64,000 bases of DNA from Proteiniclasticum aestuarii (GTDB taxonomy: Bacteria; Bacillota; Clostridia; Clostridiales; Clostridiaceae). Location: NCBI RefSeq assembly GCF_017368455.1, contig NZ_JAFNJU010000009.1:62001-126000 (forward strand). The letters are read 5' to 3'. Within the stretch, counting starts at the first letter, position 1. Each line of letters begins with the position of its first letter. The position numbers were made by a program, and so were the translations under genes. Under the pieces are notes generated by a model that saw only the letters and a program-made list of their open reading frames with translations, did not search any database and was not told where the DNA came from. Shown in pieces: positions 33,007-41,003 of the stretch.

Positions 33007-33750
33007 ATGAAATACTTGATATTAAGTGATATACATTCAAATATTCAGGCGTTTACAAAAGTGCTGGAGGTTGAAAAATACGACAAGATTCTTTTTCTGG
33101 GAGATGTGGTCGGATATGGCGCAGATCCTGATCTCTGCTATAAGAGATTTCTTGAGCTTGGTGGAGAGGGCGTTATGGGTAATCATGAGTATGGCGTAAT
33201 CAAACCTTTTACGCTGGTGAATTTCAGTGAAAATGCAAGACTGGGCGTCATGCATTCCATCAAAAAGCTGCCGAAGGACTATGTGGATCACATGAAAAGA
33301 CTTCCTGAGATCATTCAGGTGGAGGATTTCATACTTTGTCATTCTATGCTGGGACACCCACTGGAATTCCCTTATGTTTTTCCGGAAAACAAGGACTCCG
33401 TTTTTCTCCGTGAAAGTTTTGCTGCCATGAAGAAATACGGGGCCAAAGTCATGTTTACAGGGCATACCCATAAACCCTGCATCTTCAAATACAAGAGTGA
33501 TGAAACCATCGAAATGTATAATTCCCAGAATGGAGACATCTATCTGGATGAAAATCTTTATATCATCAATGTAGGCAGTGTCGGACAATCCAGAAACAGC
33601 ATACCCAAGGCACACTATGTTATTTATGACACCCAAGAAAGAAAAGTGGCATTCAAAGCAGTGGATTATAACATCAAGGAAGCAGCCAGACGAATTGAGG
33701 AAGAAGGACTTCCAGATTTTCTGGCGAAAAGACTCTTTCTGGGAATCTAA
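33007..33750 (+). CDS. Calcineurin-like metallophosphoesterase
   Basis: 247 residues with all metal motifs of the calcineurin-like family: D-x-H in LSDIHSN, GDxxGYG in LGDVVGYGADP, GNHE in MGNHEYGV, a metal His in LCHSMLGH, and GHTH in FTGHTHKP. It resembles the MJ0936/YfcE/PrpE-like phosphodiesterases; the substrate is unknown. It is the second gene of the yqeC unit, with GGGGGAATC before the ATG. Confidence 0.88.
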   Translation: MKYLILSDIHSNIQAFTKVLEVEKYDKILFLGDVVGYGADPDLCYKRFLELGGEGVMGNHEYGVIKPFTLVNFSENARLGVMHSIKKLPKDYVDHMKRLPEIIQVEDFILCHSMLGHPLEFPYVFPENKDSVFLRESFAAMKKYGAKVMFTGHTHKPCIFKYKSDETIEMYNSQNGDIYLDENLYIINVGSVGQSRNSIPKAHYVIYDTQERKVAFKAVDYNIKEAARRIEEEGLPDFLAKRLFLGI

Positions 33751-33768
33751 TCAGTACCGAATGAATTA

Positions 33769-33807
33769 TTGACATTCAACAATACTTTATGATACAATTT
33801 AATTGAA
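33769..33807 (+). promoter_or_regulatory. ohrR promoter overlapped by an OhrR-type operator
   Basis: TTGACA (33769-33774), 18 bases, TACAAT (33793-33798). The -10 lies inside TACAATT-T-AATTGAA (33793-33807), one base away from the Bacillus OhrR inverted repeat TACAATT-n-AATTGTA. A further ATTG-AATA-CAAT dyad (33802-33813) extends it. Autorepression is the obvious reading. Confidence 0.75.
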
Positions 33808-33831
33808 TACAATAAGACATGAGGTAATATT

Positions 33832-34293
33832 ATGATAGATGAATTAAAACTTGAAAATCAGCTTTGTTTTGCAGTATACGCTTTCTCAAGAGAAATCACT
33901 AAAATATACAGACCCCTGCTGGAGCCGTTGGGTTTGACTTATACGCAGTATCTCGTCATGATTGTTCTTTGGGAGAAGGATGGTATTTCGCTGAAAGAAC
34001 TGGGTGGTAAGTTAAGACTCGATTCCGGTACATTGACTCCACTTCTCAAAAAACTGGAGAATGATGGAAACATTGAAAGAACGCGAGATAAAAGAGATGA
34101 ACGTAATCTGATCATCTATCTCAGCGAAAAAGGGAAGACCCTCATGAAGGAAGCTGAAAAGGTGCCACACAATATCGCGTGCAGTCTGCCGATGGATATT
34201 GACGGGGTAGTAGGGCTTCGTGAACAGCTGAAGCTGATTCTGGATCAGCTGGACAACCAGGCAAAGGACAATATCATAGAAGATAAAAAATAA
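33832..34293 (+). CDS. ohrR: MarR-family organic peroxide sensor OhrR
   Basis: 153 residues of the MarR winged-helix fold. The reactive cysteine is Cys12 in ENQLCFAVYAFSREI, the position used by OhrR, and the tyrosines YRPLLEPLGLTYTQYLVMIVLWE that bind the oxidised thiol are present. The recognition helix is DSGTLTPLLKKLEN and the wing is RDKRDERN. OhrR represses until organic hydroperoxides oxidise the cysteine. There is no ohr peroxidase gene next to it, so its target is elsewhere or the gene is only autoregulated here. The ATG follows a GAGGT site. Confidence 0.9.
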   Translation: MIDELKLENQLCFAVYAFSREITKIYRPLLEPLGLTYTQYLVMIVLWEKDGISLKELGGKLRLDSGTLTPLLKKLENDGNIERTRDKRDERNLIIYLSEKGKTLMKEAEKVPHNIACSLPMDIDGVVGLREQLKLILDQLDNQAKDNIIEDKK

Positions 34294-34334
34294 CACAAGA
34301 AAAGAGCAGTGCTTACTGCTCTTTTCTTGTGCGG
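34294..34334. terminator. Bidirectional terminator
   Basis: A perfect 17-bp stem (34294-34310 with 34315-34331) around GCTT, between convergent ohrR and the histidine kinase. Confidence 0.9.
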
Positions 34335-34340
34335 AATTTT

Positions 34341-35840
34341 TCAGGTCTTTGATTCATTCGGTCCCATAATCGTTTCAGATCCGCTTCTTGAGAAGGTCTC
34401 ATTCTCATCAGAAGGGAGAGGGAAATTCGATGTGCTCTCCATCTCATCACCGGGAACATGTTCTCCGATTTCATACAGGTTGAATTTGATTGTAAAAGTG
34501 GAGCCTTTGCCCACTGTTGAGGTGACATTGATGGTTCCTCCATTGAGCTTCACAAAGTTCTTCACAATAGTCAGGCCGATGCCGCTTCCCTCGATGACTT
34601 CTCTGGACTTATCCACTCGATAGAATCTTTCGAAAACATTGGGCAGATCCTCCTGTGGAATTCCGATTCCTGTATCTTTGATGCGAATATAGCAGTATCT
34701 ATCATCTCTTGTGAGTCTGATGGTGATGGTCCCATTTCTAGGGGTGAACTTGATGGCATTATGCAGGAGATTTGTCACCACCTGATAGATGGAATGCTTG
34801 TCAGCAAGAATGAGAAAATCCGAGTTCTTCTGGAAAACATACTTCAGTCGGATGGATTTCTCTTTAGTCAGTCCCTGAAAGTTATGATAGATGTCCTGTA
34901 GTACCTGCTTGATGTCCAGCACCACGATTTTCGCCACCATGCTCTCGGATTCGAACTGCTTCAGGATATTGAGATTATCCAGAAGCTTACCGAATCTCAC
35001 AACCTCTGAATTCAGCGACTGCAGTCTTTCAGGCGTTGCGGGCAGGATGCCGTCAATAATCGCTTCAAGATTTGTCTGCAATACATTGAGCGGATTACGT
35101 AGTTCATGGGACACATCTGTGATCAGTCTTTTTCTCAGCATATCCTGCCGATCCAGCTTTTCTCCCAGAGAGTTGATGCTGTTTCTTAAGGTTTCTATCT
35201 CCACCACATCAGCTTCTGAAGTCTCTCGAGCGGAAAGGTCTCCCATGGATAGACTGTAGGCGGTGTGGGAGATTTTTTCAATGGGATCCGACAACTGTCT
35301 TGCCACGAAAAGGGCAATGAGTATGATCAGAAATACAGCCAGAAATGCACTGATGAGTATGCTCATGGTAATGGAATTGAGAAAATTCTCGTCTTCCTGA
35401 GAAATCACCAGAGGGGAGAACTGTCCGATGACAACATAGCCCACGATTCTGTTCTCATATTTGATCGGATATTCATTGGGTACATACTGTTCCATACTGA
35501 ATGATGAATCCGGATTGATCTCTTTTTCCTTTTCCACAAGTTTCAGAGGATCCATTGCCCATATGACGCTTTTATCCCAGTTCAGGAGTGAAATGGTGAA
35601 AGCTGATGATTCTGCTTCTCTTTCCAGGCTCTTTCCGGAAGTGATGGTCCACCTTTCGTCACGCAGGTAATTATCTCTGAACGTATCGATGATTCTTTCA
35701 TCTCTTTTGATCTGGTTGACCTGGAGGTAGTCATTGAAACGGGCATTCAATGTAAGATTAATGACTACATAGGCGATCAGCAGAGACAAAAGTGCACTCA
35801 GGGAAATAGCGATGGTGATCTTGTATTTAATAGATCTCAA
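34341..35840 (-). CDS. Sensor histidine kinase
   Basis: 499 residues. Membrane segments are at about 8-30 and 156-181, with an extracytoplasmic sensor loop of about 125 residues between them. Then come a HAMP domain (ARQLSDPIEKI), the phospho-acceptor His245 in DVSHELRNPLN, and the ATPase boxes N (HNAIKFT), G1 (DTGIGIP), F (FERFY) and G2 (GSGIGL). A 45-residue Ser/Glu-rich tail follows. The start is TTG at 35840, directly after the TAA of the regulator gene, with GGTGG in that gene's end as ribosome site. The stimulus is unknown. Confidence 0.93.
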   Translation of the reverse strand: MRSIKYKITIAISLSALLSLLIAYVVINLTLNARFNDYLQVNQIKRDERIIDTFRDNYLRDERWTITSGKSLEREAESSAFTISLLNWDKSVIWAMDPLKLVEKEKEINPDSSFSMEQYVPNEYPIKYENRIVGYVVIGQFSPLVISQEDENFLNSITMSILISAFLAVFLIILIALFVARQLSDPIEKISHTAYSLSMGDLSARETSEADVVEIETLRNSINSLGEKLDRQDMLRKRLITDVSHELRNPLNVLQTNLEAIIDGILPATPERLQSLNSEVVRFGKLLDNLNILKQFESESMVAKIVVLDIKQVLQDIYHNFQGLTKEKSIRLKYVFQKNSDFLILADKHSIYQVVTNLLHNAIKFTPRNGTITIRLTRDDRYCYIRIKDTGIGIPQEDLPNVFERFYRVDKSREVIEGSGIGLTIVKNFVKLNGGTINVTSTVGKGSTFTIKFNLYEIGEHVPGDEMESTSNFPLPSDENETFSRSGSETIMGPNESKT

Positions 35841-36539
35841 TTACTGTCCACCACCAAACTTATAGCCCAGCTTGAACACTGTAATGATATAAGAAGGATT
35901 TTTTGTATCTTCTTCGATCTTCTTTCGGATATTTTTGATATGCACATCAATGGTTCGATCCACCCCTTCAAAGTCAGGACCCAGCACTCTGTCAATGAGT
36001 GTCTCTCTTGTAAGTACAATCCCGGGATTAGAGGAGAGGATGCTTAAAATATCGAATTCAATAGGGGTCAATGCCACTTCTTCATTCTTCAGCCTGACCT
36101 CTCTTTTATCGTGGTCGATGATCAGTTCTCCATTGTTGAAAGAAATGATATTGCCGCTTCCACCTTCGTCTTTGATTCTTCTGAAAAGCGCATTCACTCT
36201 CGCCACGATTTCTCTAGGAGAGAAGGGTTTTACAAGATATTCATCCGCTCCCAGATCAAGGCCTCTGATTCTTTCTTCCAGGCTGGATTTCGCTGTAAGC
36301 ATGAAAATATAAGTGTTGGATTTTGATCTTATTCTCTTGCAGATTTCTTCTCCGGATATGTCCGGAAGCATCAGATCAAGAATAATCAGATCGAAATCAA
36401 TCTCTTCTGCATACTCCAGTCCTTTATAGCCGCGTTCTGCTGTGTAGACTTCATAACCCTCTTTTCTGAGATAGGCTGATATGGCTTCCAGTACGGATGG
36501 TTCATCTTCTATAATTAATATTTTATTGATGATAATCAC
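35841..36539 (-). CDS. OmpR/PhoB-family response regulator
   Basis: 232 residues. The receiver has the acidic pocket (LIIEDEPS), phospho-acceptor Asp55 in LIILDLMLP, Thr in FMLTAKS and Lys in EYLVKPF; the winged-helix domain has VALTPIEFDILSIL, TLIDRVLG and TIDVHIKNIRKKIEE. It is paired with the kinase directly downstream. The first codon is uncertain: the annotated GTG (36539) is part of the AGAGGTGAT ribosome site, and the family start would fall on ATC at 36530 (giving M-NKILIIEDE). The unit is divergent from a cell-wall endopeptidase, so that gene is a natural candidate target. Confidence 0.93.
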   Translation of the reverse strand: MIIINKILIIEDEPSVLEAISAYLRKEGYEVYTAERGYKGLEYAEEIDFDLIILDLMLPDISGEEICKRIRSKSNTYIFMLTAKSSLEERIRGLDLGADEYLVKPFSPREIVARVNALFRRIKDEGGSGNIISFNNGELIIDHDKREVRLKNEEVALTPIEFDILSILSSNPGIVLTRETLIDRVLGPDFEGVDRTIDVHIKNIRKKIEEDTKNPSYIITVFKLGYKFGGGQ

Positions 36540-36900
36540 CTCTTTTCTTATGTGATTATAACATTAGAAAACAGTGCTTGGCAAAGATTTGCACTGTCTT
36601 CAGCGAATGTTTAGAAATATTAAGATTGAAACATTCTGTAATATTTCTGTGAACGTAATTTCGATATAAATGCAGGCGTTTTTCTGGTATATATACTTAA
36701 ATCCTTATGTAGGCTTAATCTATAACATTGTCGGTTCTAAAATAGCGCTATGCCTTTGTTAACAATAGATTTCGCCAGTTTGAATTATTTAAAATAATAG
36801 TGAAACCCTTTATACCTTCTTCACAAGTTGAACCTATAATTCAATCTGTAATAACTTTGTAATAAATGTAACGATATATTTGAATCCTTTGGAGGTCGAA
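36540..36900. other. Divergent intergenic region between response regulator and endopeptidase
   Basis: About 360 A/T-rich bases. A TATAAT (36835-36840) is the best -10 for the endopeptidase gene, without a clear -35. TTGTTAACAATAG at about 36757-36769 contains a TTGTTAACAA palindrome that could be a regulator site. No gene or riboswitch recognised. Confidence 0.45.
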
Positions 36901-38295
36901 ATGAAGAGTATCAGAAAAAAGATGATTGCGGCAGTCCTTGCAACATCCTTACTTTACGGTGCAGGGATACCTGTCACAGCAACTCCACTGACGGAACAGC
37001 AGCAGATGGAACTGGATACAGTGAAAAGCGAATATGAATCAATCCTGAGAAAACTGGCTGAAATTGAATCAGAAATCGCTGGTATTGCAGATGAAATCAC
37101 AGATATTTCAATCAAGATCGAGGATAACAATGAAAACATAGAACGGCTGGATGGAGAAATCAAGGTCAAAAATGCTGAAATCAATGAAACTCAGGTGAAA
37201 CTCACCGAGAAGGAAACCGAGTACGGCGAAAGACTGAGAGCCATGTACAAACAGGGAAACACCAGCATCATAGATACCATCCTCAATTCAGAAAGTATTG
37301 CAGACTTCATTTCTCGTGCGGATGCAATCGTCAAACTGGCGAAGATCGACCGAGAACTGTTGGATGAAATTCAGGAAATCAAAGATCTCCTTGATCAGCA
37401 GAAAGCAGAACTGAGTGCATCAAGAGATGCAGTCGCTGCCTTGAAGGAAGAGAATCTGAAGAGTCTGGAAGAAGAAAAAGTCAAGAAAGCCGAAGCCGAA
37501 GTGCTTCTTGAAGAATTCGAGGAAGAAGAGAAGAAGATCCTAGGCAATCTGGCCATGGCTGAAATGTATTTCATCGGAGACAATGATGCCATCATCAATG
37601 ATTCCAGCAGTAGTGATGCAGCTATACAAGGAGCCATTGCAAGTCTGAGAGCAGTACGTGAAAACATCGTTACAGACAGTACTGATGCGAAAGTGGTGGA
37701 TCTCATTGAAAAAGGAAAATCCATACTGAGGCAAAGAGAAGCAGCAAGAGAAGCGGCAAGGATAGCGGCTGAGAGAGCAGAGGCTGAGAGAATCGCAGCA
37801 GCACAGAGAGCAGAAGAGGAACGTGCCGCCCAGGAATCACAGAACAGCGCAGGTTCATCAGGTTCAAATGAAACGACATCAACACCAGCTCCAGCACCTG
37901 CACCAAAACCGACACCAGCACCTGCTCCATCCGTAAGCAGTGCATCTGGACAAGCGGTACTGGATTATGCATACAGATTCTTAGGAACTCCTTATGTCTG
38001 GGGCGGAACAACACCTTCCGGCTTTGACTGTTCTGGATTCACCCAATATGTCTACAGGCATTTCGGCGTGAACCTTCCAAGAGTATCCCGTGCACAGGGA
38101 ACCTACGGTACTAAAGTATCCTATTCAAACCTGCAGGCGGGGGATCTGGTATTCTTCGGCTCAGGCGGAATTTCTCATGTAGGAATCTACATCGGTGGTG
38201 GTAACATGATCCACTCCCCAAGACCTGGAAAATCTGTAGAAATCTCCACCATGAGATACCATAACTTCATCACAGCAAGAAGAGTTCTGAACTAA
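36901..38295 (+). CDS. Secreted NlpC/P60 D,L-endopeptidase with N-terminal coiled coil (CwlO-like)
   Basis: 464 residues. Signal peptide 1-27 (KSIRKKMIAAVLATSLLYGAGIPVTA). Residues 30-230 are a long coiled coil of the PcsB/CwlO type, followed by an Ala/Arg/Glu helix, a Pro/Ala linker and the NlpC/P60 domain (about 345-464). Catalytic residues are Cys in GFDCSGFTQYVY, His in ISHVGIYIGGG and a further His in NMIHSP. Relatives cut the gamma-D-Glu-diaminopimelate bond of peptidoglycan during growth and are held in check by FtsEX through the coiled coil. ATG 36901 follows GGAGGT; the TTG at 36880 has no site. Confidence 0.92.
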   Translation: MKSIRKKMIAAVLATSLLYGAGIPVTATPLTEQQQMELDTVKSEYESILRKLAEIESEIAGIADEITDISIKIEDNNENIERLDGEIKVKNAEINETQVKLTEKETEYGERLRAMYKQGNTSIIDTILNSESIADFISRADAIVKLAKIDRELLDEIQEIKDLLDQQKAELSASRDAVAALKEENLKSLEEEKVKKAEAEVLLEEFEEEEKKILGNLAMAEMYFIGDNDAIINDSSSSDAAIQGAIASLRAVRENIVTDSTDAKVVDLIEKGKSILRQREAAREAARIAAERAEAERIAAAQRAEEERAAQESQNSAGSSGSNETTSTPAPAPAPKPTPAPAPSVSSASGQAVLDYAYRFLGTPYVWGGTTPSGFDCSGFTQYVYRHFGVNLPRVSRAQGTYGTKVSYSNLQAGDLVFFGSGGISHVGIYIGGGNMIHSPRPGKSVEISTMRYHNFITARRVLN

Positions 38296-38318
38296 GCGTT
38301 CATAGAAACAGAATATGT

Positions 38319-38352
38319 GATCCGAACCTGACTACTCAGGTTCGGATCTTTT
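38319..38352 (+). terminator. Strong terminator
   Basis: A perfect 13-bp stem (38319-38331 with 38336-38348), CTAC loop, then TTTT. Confidence 0.92.
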
Positions 38353-38445
38353 AATTCAGCTGAAAATTAACGTCATATTAATCTATTTCTGGTATCTTGA
38401 TTATAGAGTAATTGGAGTTTAAAGGACTCCGAGGAGGAAACATTA

Positions 38446-39573
38446 TTGGATGTAATAAATGTTGTTAAAGACATCGTGCAGATGACTGAAGAAGAAGTCA
38501 GAAAAATGAATCCCATCAATATCATGCTGGTGGGAAAGACGGGAGTAGGGAAGAGCACGCTTATTAATCATATATTCAGGGAAAATCTCGCAGCAACAGG
38601 AATCGGAAAACCTGTAACGAAGCATCTGGAAAAAATCACAAAAGAAGGTGTGCCGATCACACTCTATGACACAAAAGGGCTTGAACTCAATCCTTCTGTT
38701 CAGACTCAGGTAAGAAAAGAGGTCTTTGATGAAATCAGAAGACTGAATCAGTTTGGAGAGGAGAAGGACAAGATCCATATGGTATGGTACTGTCTAAGCA
38801 CCGGCAGCAGTAGACTGGAATCCTTTGAAGAAGGATTCATCAGAGAGCTGTCCGGCGTATTGCCTGTGGTTGTTGTGCTCACGCAGAGTCTCCAGGAGGA
38901 TACCGTCCGGGAGCTGTCCGAATATATCGGGTCATTGAGACTGAACATCAAAGGAATGGTTTCTGTCATCGCCAAACCCTATGCGATCAGTGGACACCAT
39001 ATTCCTGCCTTCGGACTGGAAGAACTGGTGAGCGTGACCTTCACACTGCTTCCCGAGAGTGCAGAACAGGCTTTTATCAATGCCCAGAAAGTGGATGTGA
39101 TGAAAAAGGCGGAATACGCTAAAAAATGGGCCAAGGGATTCATCACGGAAACTTTCATGGTGGGCTTTACACCGGTCCCATTTGCGGATGCTCCGATTCT
39201 GGCATCCAGTCAGATTGCCATGATTGCGAAAATCACAAGCATATTCGGTGTCTCCATGAACAAAGGGATGATCACGTCCATCGTATCCTCAGCTGCTGGG
39301 GTATCCGGCGCTGTCTTCACAGGTAGAACGCTGGTTTCGAATCTTCTGAAGCTGGTTCCCGGAGCTGGCACCCTGGTGGGCGGAATCATTTCCGGTAGCA
39401 CTGCGGCTCTCATCACCACAGCACTTGCCTATGCCTACATCAATGTCATGATCAAAGTGGCTACTTCGGAATATCAGAACAAGCAGCTGGAGAACAGTGA
39501 AGTAATGGAAATGATGAAAAAGGAACTGCGTCATCAGATGGATGTGGTGAAAAAGGAAAAGAAGGACCACTAG
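38446..39573 (+). CDS. Era-like GTPase with membrane-associated DUF697-type C terminus
   Basis: 375 residues. The GTPase part has P-loop G30-T38 (GKTGVGKST), switch II DTKG (75-78) and a Thr in switch I. Motif G4, usually NKxD, reads VVVLTQSL, so base specificity is not assured. The C-terminal 170 residues are hydrophobic and glycine-rich (TPVPFADAPILASSQIAMIAKI; LVPGAGTLVGGIISGSTAALITTALAYAY), as in YcjF/DUF697 proteins that sit on the membrane. Function in the family is unknown. The start is TTG 38446 with GAGGAGG 8 bases upstream; no ATG fits. Confidence 0.82.
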   Translation: MDVINVVKDIVQMTEEEVRKMNPINIMLVGKTGVGKSTLINHIFRENLAATGIGKPVTKHLEKITKEGVPITLYDTKGLELNPSVQTQVRKEVFDEIRRLNQFGEEKDKIHMVWYCLSTGSSRLESFEEGFIRELSGVLPVVVVLTQSLQEDTVRELSEYIGSLRLNIKGMVSVIAKPYAISGHHIPAFGLEELVSVTFTLLPESAEQAFINAQKVDVMKKAEYAKKWAKGFITETFMVGFTPVPFADAPILASSQIAMIAKITSIFGVSMNKGMITSIVSSAAGVSGAVFTGRTLVSNLLKLVPGAGTLVGGIISGSTAALITTALAYAYINVMIKVATSEYQNKQLENSEVMEMMKKELRHQMDVVKKEKKDH

Positions 39574-39691
39574 ATTCAGGGATCCGATGCATCGTTGAAT
39601 CTAGGTCTGAAAATAAAACTGGTATTTTCAGATGTTTTTCTATATACTGATAAAGTTATGGAAATCAAAGGAAGAAAGATCGAGGTATGAA

Positions 39692-39853
39692 ATGGCATTA
39701 ACACCAGAAAATATAAGTAAAATGAAAGAGCTCATTGAAGCTAAGAAAAACAGTGGAAATAAAAACACGACCAAGCAGAGGCCTGAAAAAGTTCAGGGCG
39801 AAGCGAGAAGAAGCATCAAGAACAAAAAGACAGGCGGAGTTTTCGACAAATAA
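39692..39853 (+). CDS. Small basic protein
   Basis: 53 residues, highly charged and without hydrophobic segment (MALTPENISKMKELIEAKKN... ending KNKKTGGVFDK). I know no family. The ATG at 39692 has GAGGT 7 bases upstream, and the reading frame ends at a clear terminator, which supports it as a real gene. The longer frame from 39632 lacks a ribosome site. A nucleic-acid-binding role is possible from composition only. Confidence 0.55.
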   Translation: MALTPENISKMKELIEAKKNSGNKNTTKQRPEKVQGEARRSIKNKKTGGVFDK

Positions 39854-39856
39854 AAG

Positions 39857-39906
39857 AAATCCCCAGACGGATGCAGCTAAAGAGGCTGCGGAAGATCTGG
39901 GGATTT
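39857..39906. terminator. Bidirectional terminator
   Basis: An outer 11-bp stem (39857-39867 with 39896-39906) and an inner GCAGC/GCTGC stem; A/T-rich on both sides. Confidence 0.8.
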
Positions 39907-39918
39907 TCTTATTTCCGG

Positions 39919-40428
39919 TCAGAGGATCAGCTGATTGTCTTTATCTTCTATGGTCAGCTTCACCGTATCTATATGATTCATGTTTAATAATTCCAGCGCA
40001 TAGTCATCCACTCGATAATCATCCATATAATAGACTTTCGTGATTCCAGACTGAATGAGCGCCTTGGTGCAGTTGAGGCAAGGAAAATGCGTCACATAGA
40101 TTTTGGAATTCTTCAGAGAGATTCCTTCTCTGGCACAGTAGGCGATGCAGTTGATTTCGGCATGAAGGGTTGCAATGCAGTGTCCATCTCTCATCACATG
40201 GCCCATATCGTCGCACTGAGGCGTTTTGCTGCCTACACTGCCGTTATAGCCTGTGGCGATGATCCGGTTGTCCTGGTTGACGATAACGGCTCCCACGTAG
40301 GCCCGGTCACAGGATGAACGCTCCGCAAGCACTCTTGCGATACTCATGAAGTATTCATTCCAGGGCTGTCGGATTCTTTTCGGTTTATTGCTTTTCACAA
40401 TCTCGTAACTCTTTTCACTCAAGTTCAT
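39919..40428 (-). CDS. comEB: dCMP / cytidine deaminase-family protein (ComEB-like)
   Basis: 169 residues. Zinc ligands: His in TLHAEINCI (with catalytic Glu) and the two cysteines of FPCLNCTKAL. The ERSSCDRAYVGAVIVNQDNRIIATGYNG start and the GSKTPQCDD segment match dCMP deaminases, which make dUMP for thymidylate synthesis. Nothing of the com regulon is nearby, so a nucleotide-metabolism role is more likely than competence. It overlaps the elaA stop as ATGA and is the second gene of the pair. Confidence 0.9.
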   Translation of the reverse strand: MNLSEKSYEIVKSNKPKRIRQPWNEYFMSIARVLAERSSCDRAYVGAVIVNQDNRIIATGYNGSVGSKTPQCDDMGHVMRDGHCIATLHAEINCIAYCAREGISLKNSKIYVTHFPCLNCTKALIQSGITKVYYMDDYRVDDYALELLNMNHIDTVKLTIEDKDNQLIL

Positions 40429-40874
40429 TCACCTCTTCCATATTCCATTTCCACATGGGGAATATCATCTTCCAGATAAGATTCTCTGCTGGTTCTCTTA
40501 AAGCCATGTCTTGCGTAGAATTCCTGTGCATAGCTCTGAGAAGAAAGCATGATGTGCGTTTCTCCAAGTTCTTCAGCACATCGTATGGACTCCTTCATGA
40601 GAATATCTCCGTAGCCTTTCCCTCTGTATTTCGGACTGGTGATGACACGTCCGATGGAAGCGGCCGGGTATTTGATTCCACTTCTGAATACTCTTGCATA
40701 GGCAGCGATATCGTCGCCCTCTACTATCTGAACATGGTAAGCTTTGTCGTCATTTCCATCCAGATCCTGATAGAGACAGGTCTGTTCCAGAATGAACACT
40801 TCCACACGAAGCTGAATAATATCATAGAGCTCCTTCACGCTCAGCGCATCAAATGGTTTCACAACAACTTTCAT
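40425..40874 (-). CDS. elaA: ElaA-type GNAT acetyltransferase
   Basis: 149 residues. The ElaA signature LYDIIQLRVEVFILEQTCLYQ-DLDGND is clear at residues 15-43, and the acetyl-CoA loop is SPKYRGKGYGDILM. The substrate is unknown. The ATG at 40874 has GGAGGT upstream. It is first in a two-gene unit with comEB and divergent from the polyphosphate kinase gene. Confidence 0.9.
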   Translation of the reverse strand: MKVVVKPFDALSVKELYDIIQLRVEVFILEQTCLYQDLDGNDDKAYHVQIVEGDDIAAYARVFRSGIKYPAASIGRVITSPKYRGKGYGDILMKESIRCAEELGETHIMLSSQSYAQEFYARHGFKRTSRESYLEDDIPHVEMEYGRGE

Positions 40875-41003
40875 ACAGTACCTCCGTAATCCGATTCTGT
40901 CATCTTTTTTATTAATATATCATGTTTCATCTGGATTCAAAATGAAAATGTGAAAAAAGTCAGATTATGGTAAAATAAAAGTATAATTATGAGGAGGTGC
41001 AGT

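Noticed and set aside
36880..36900. TTG start for the NlpC/P60 protein
   Set aside because: It would put the GGAGGT ribosome site inside the coding region and spoil the signal peptide; the ATG at 36901 is correct.
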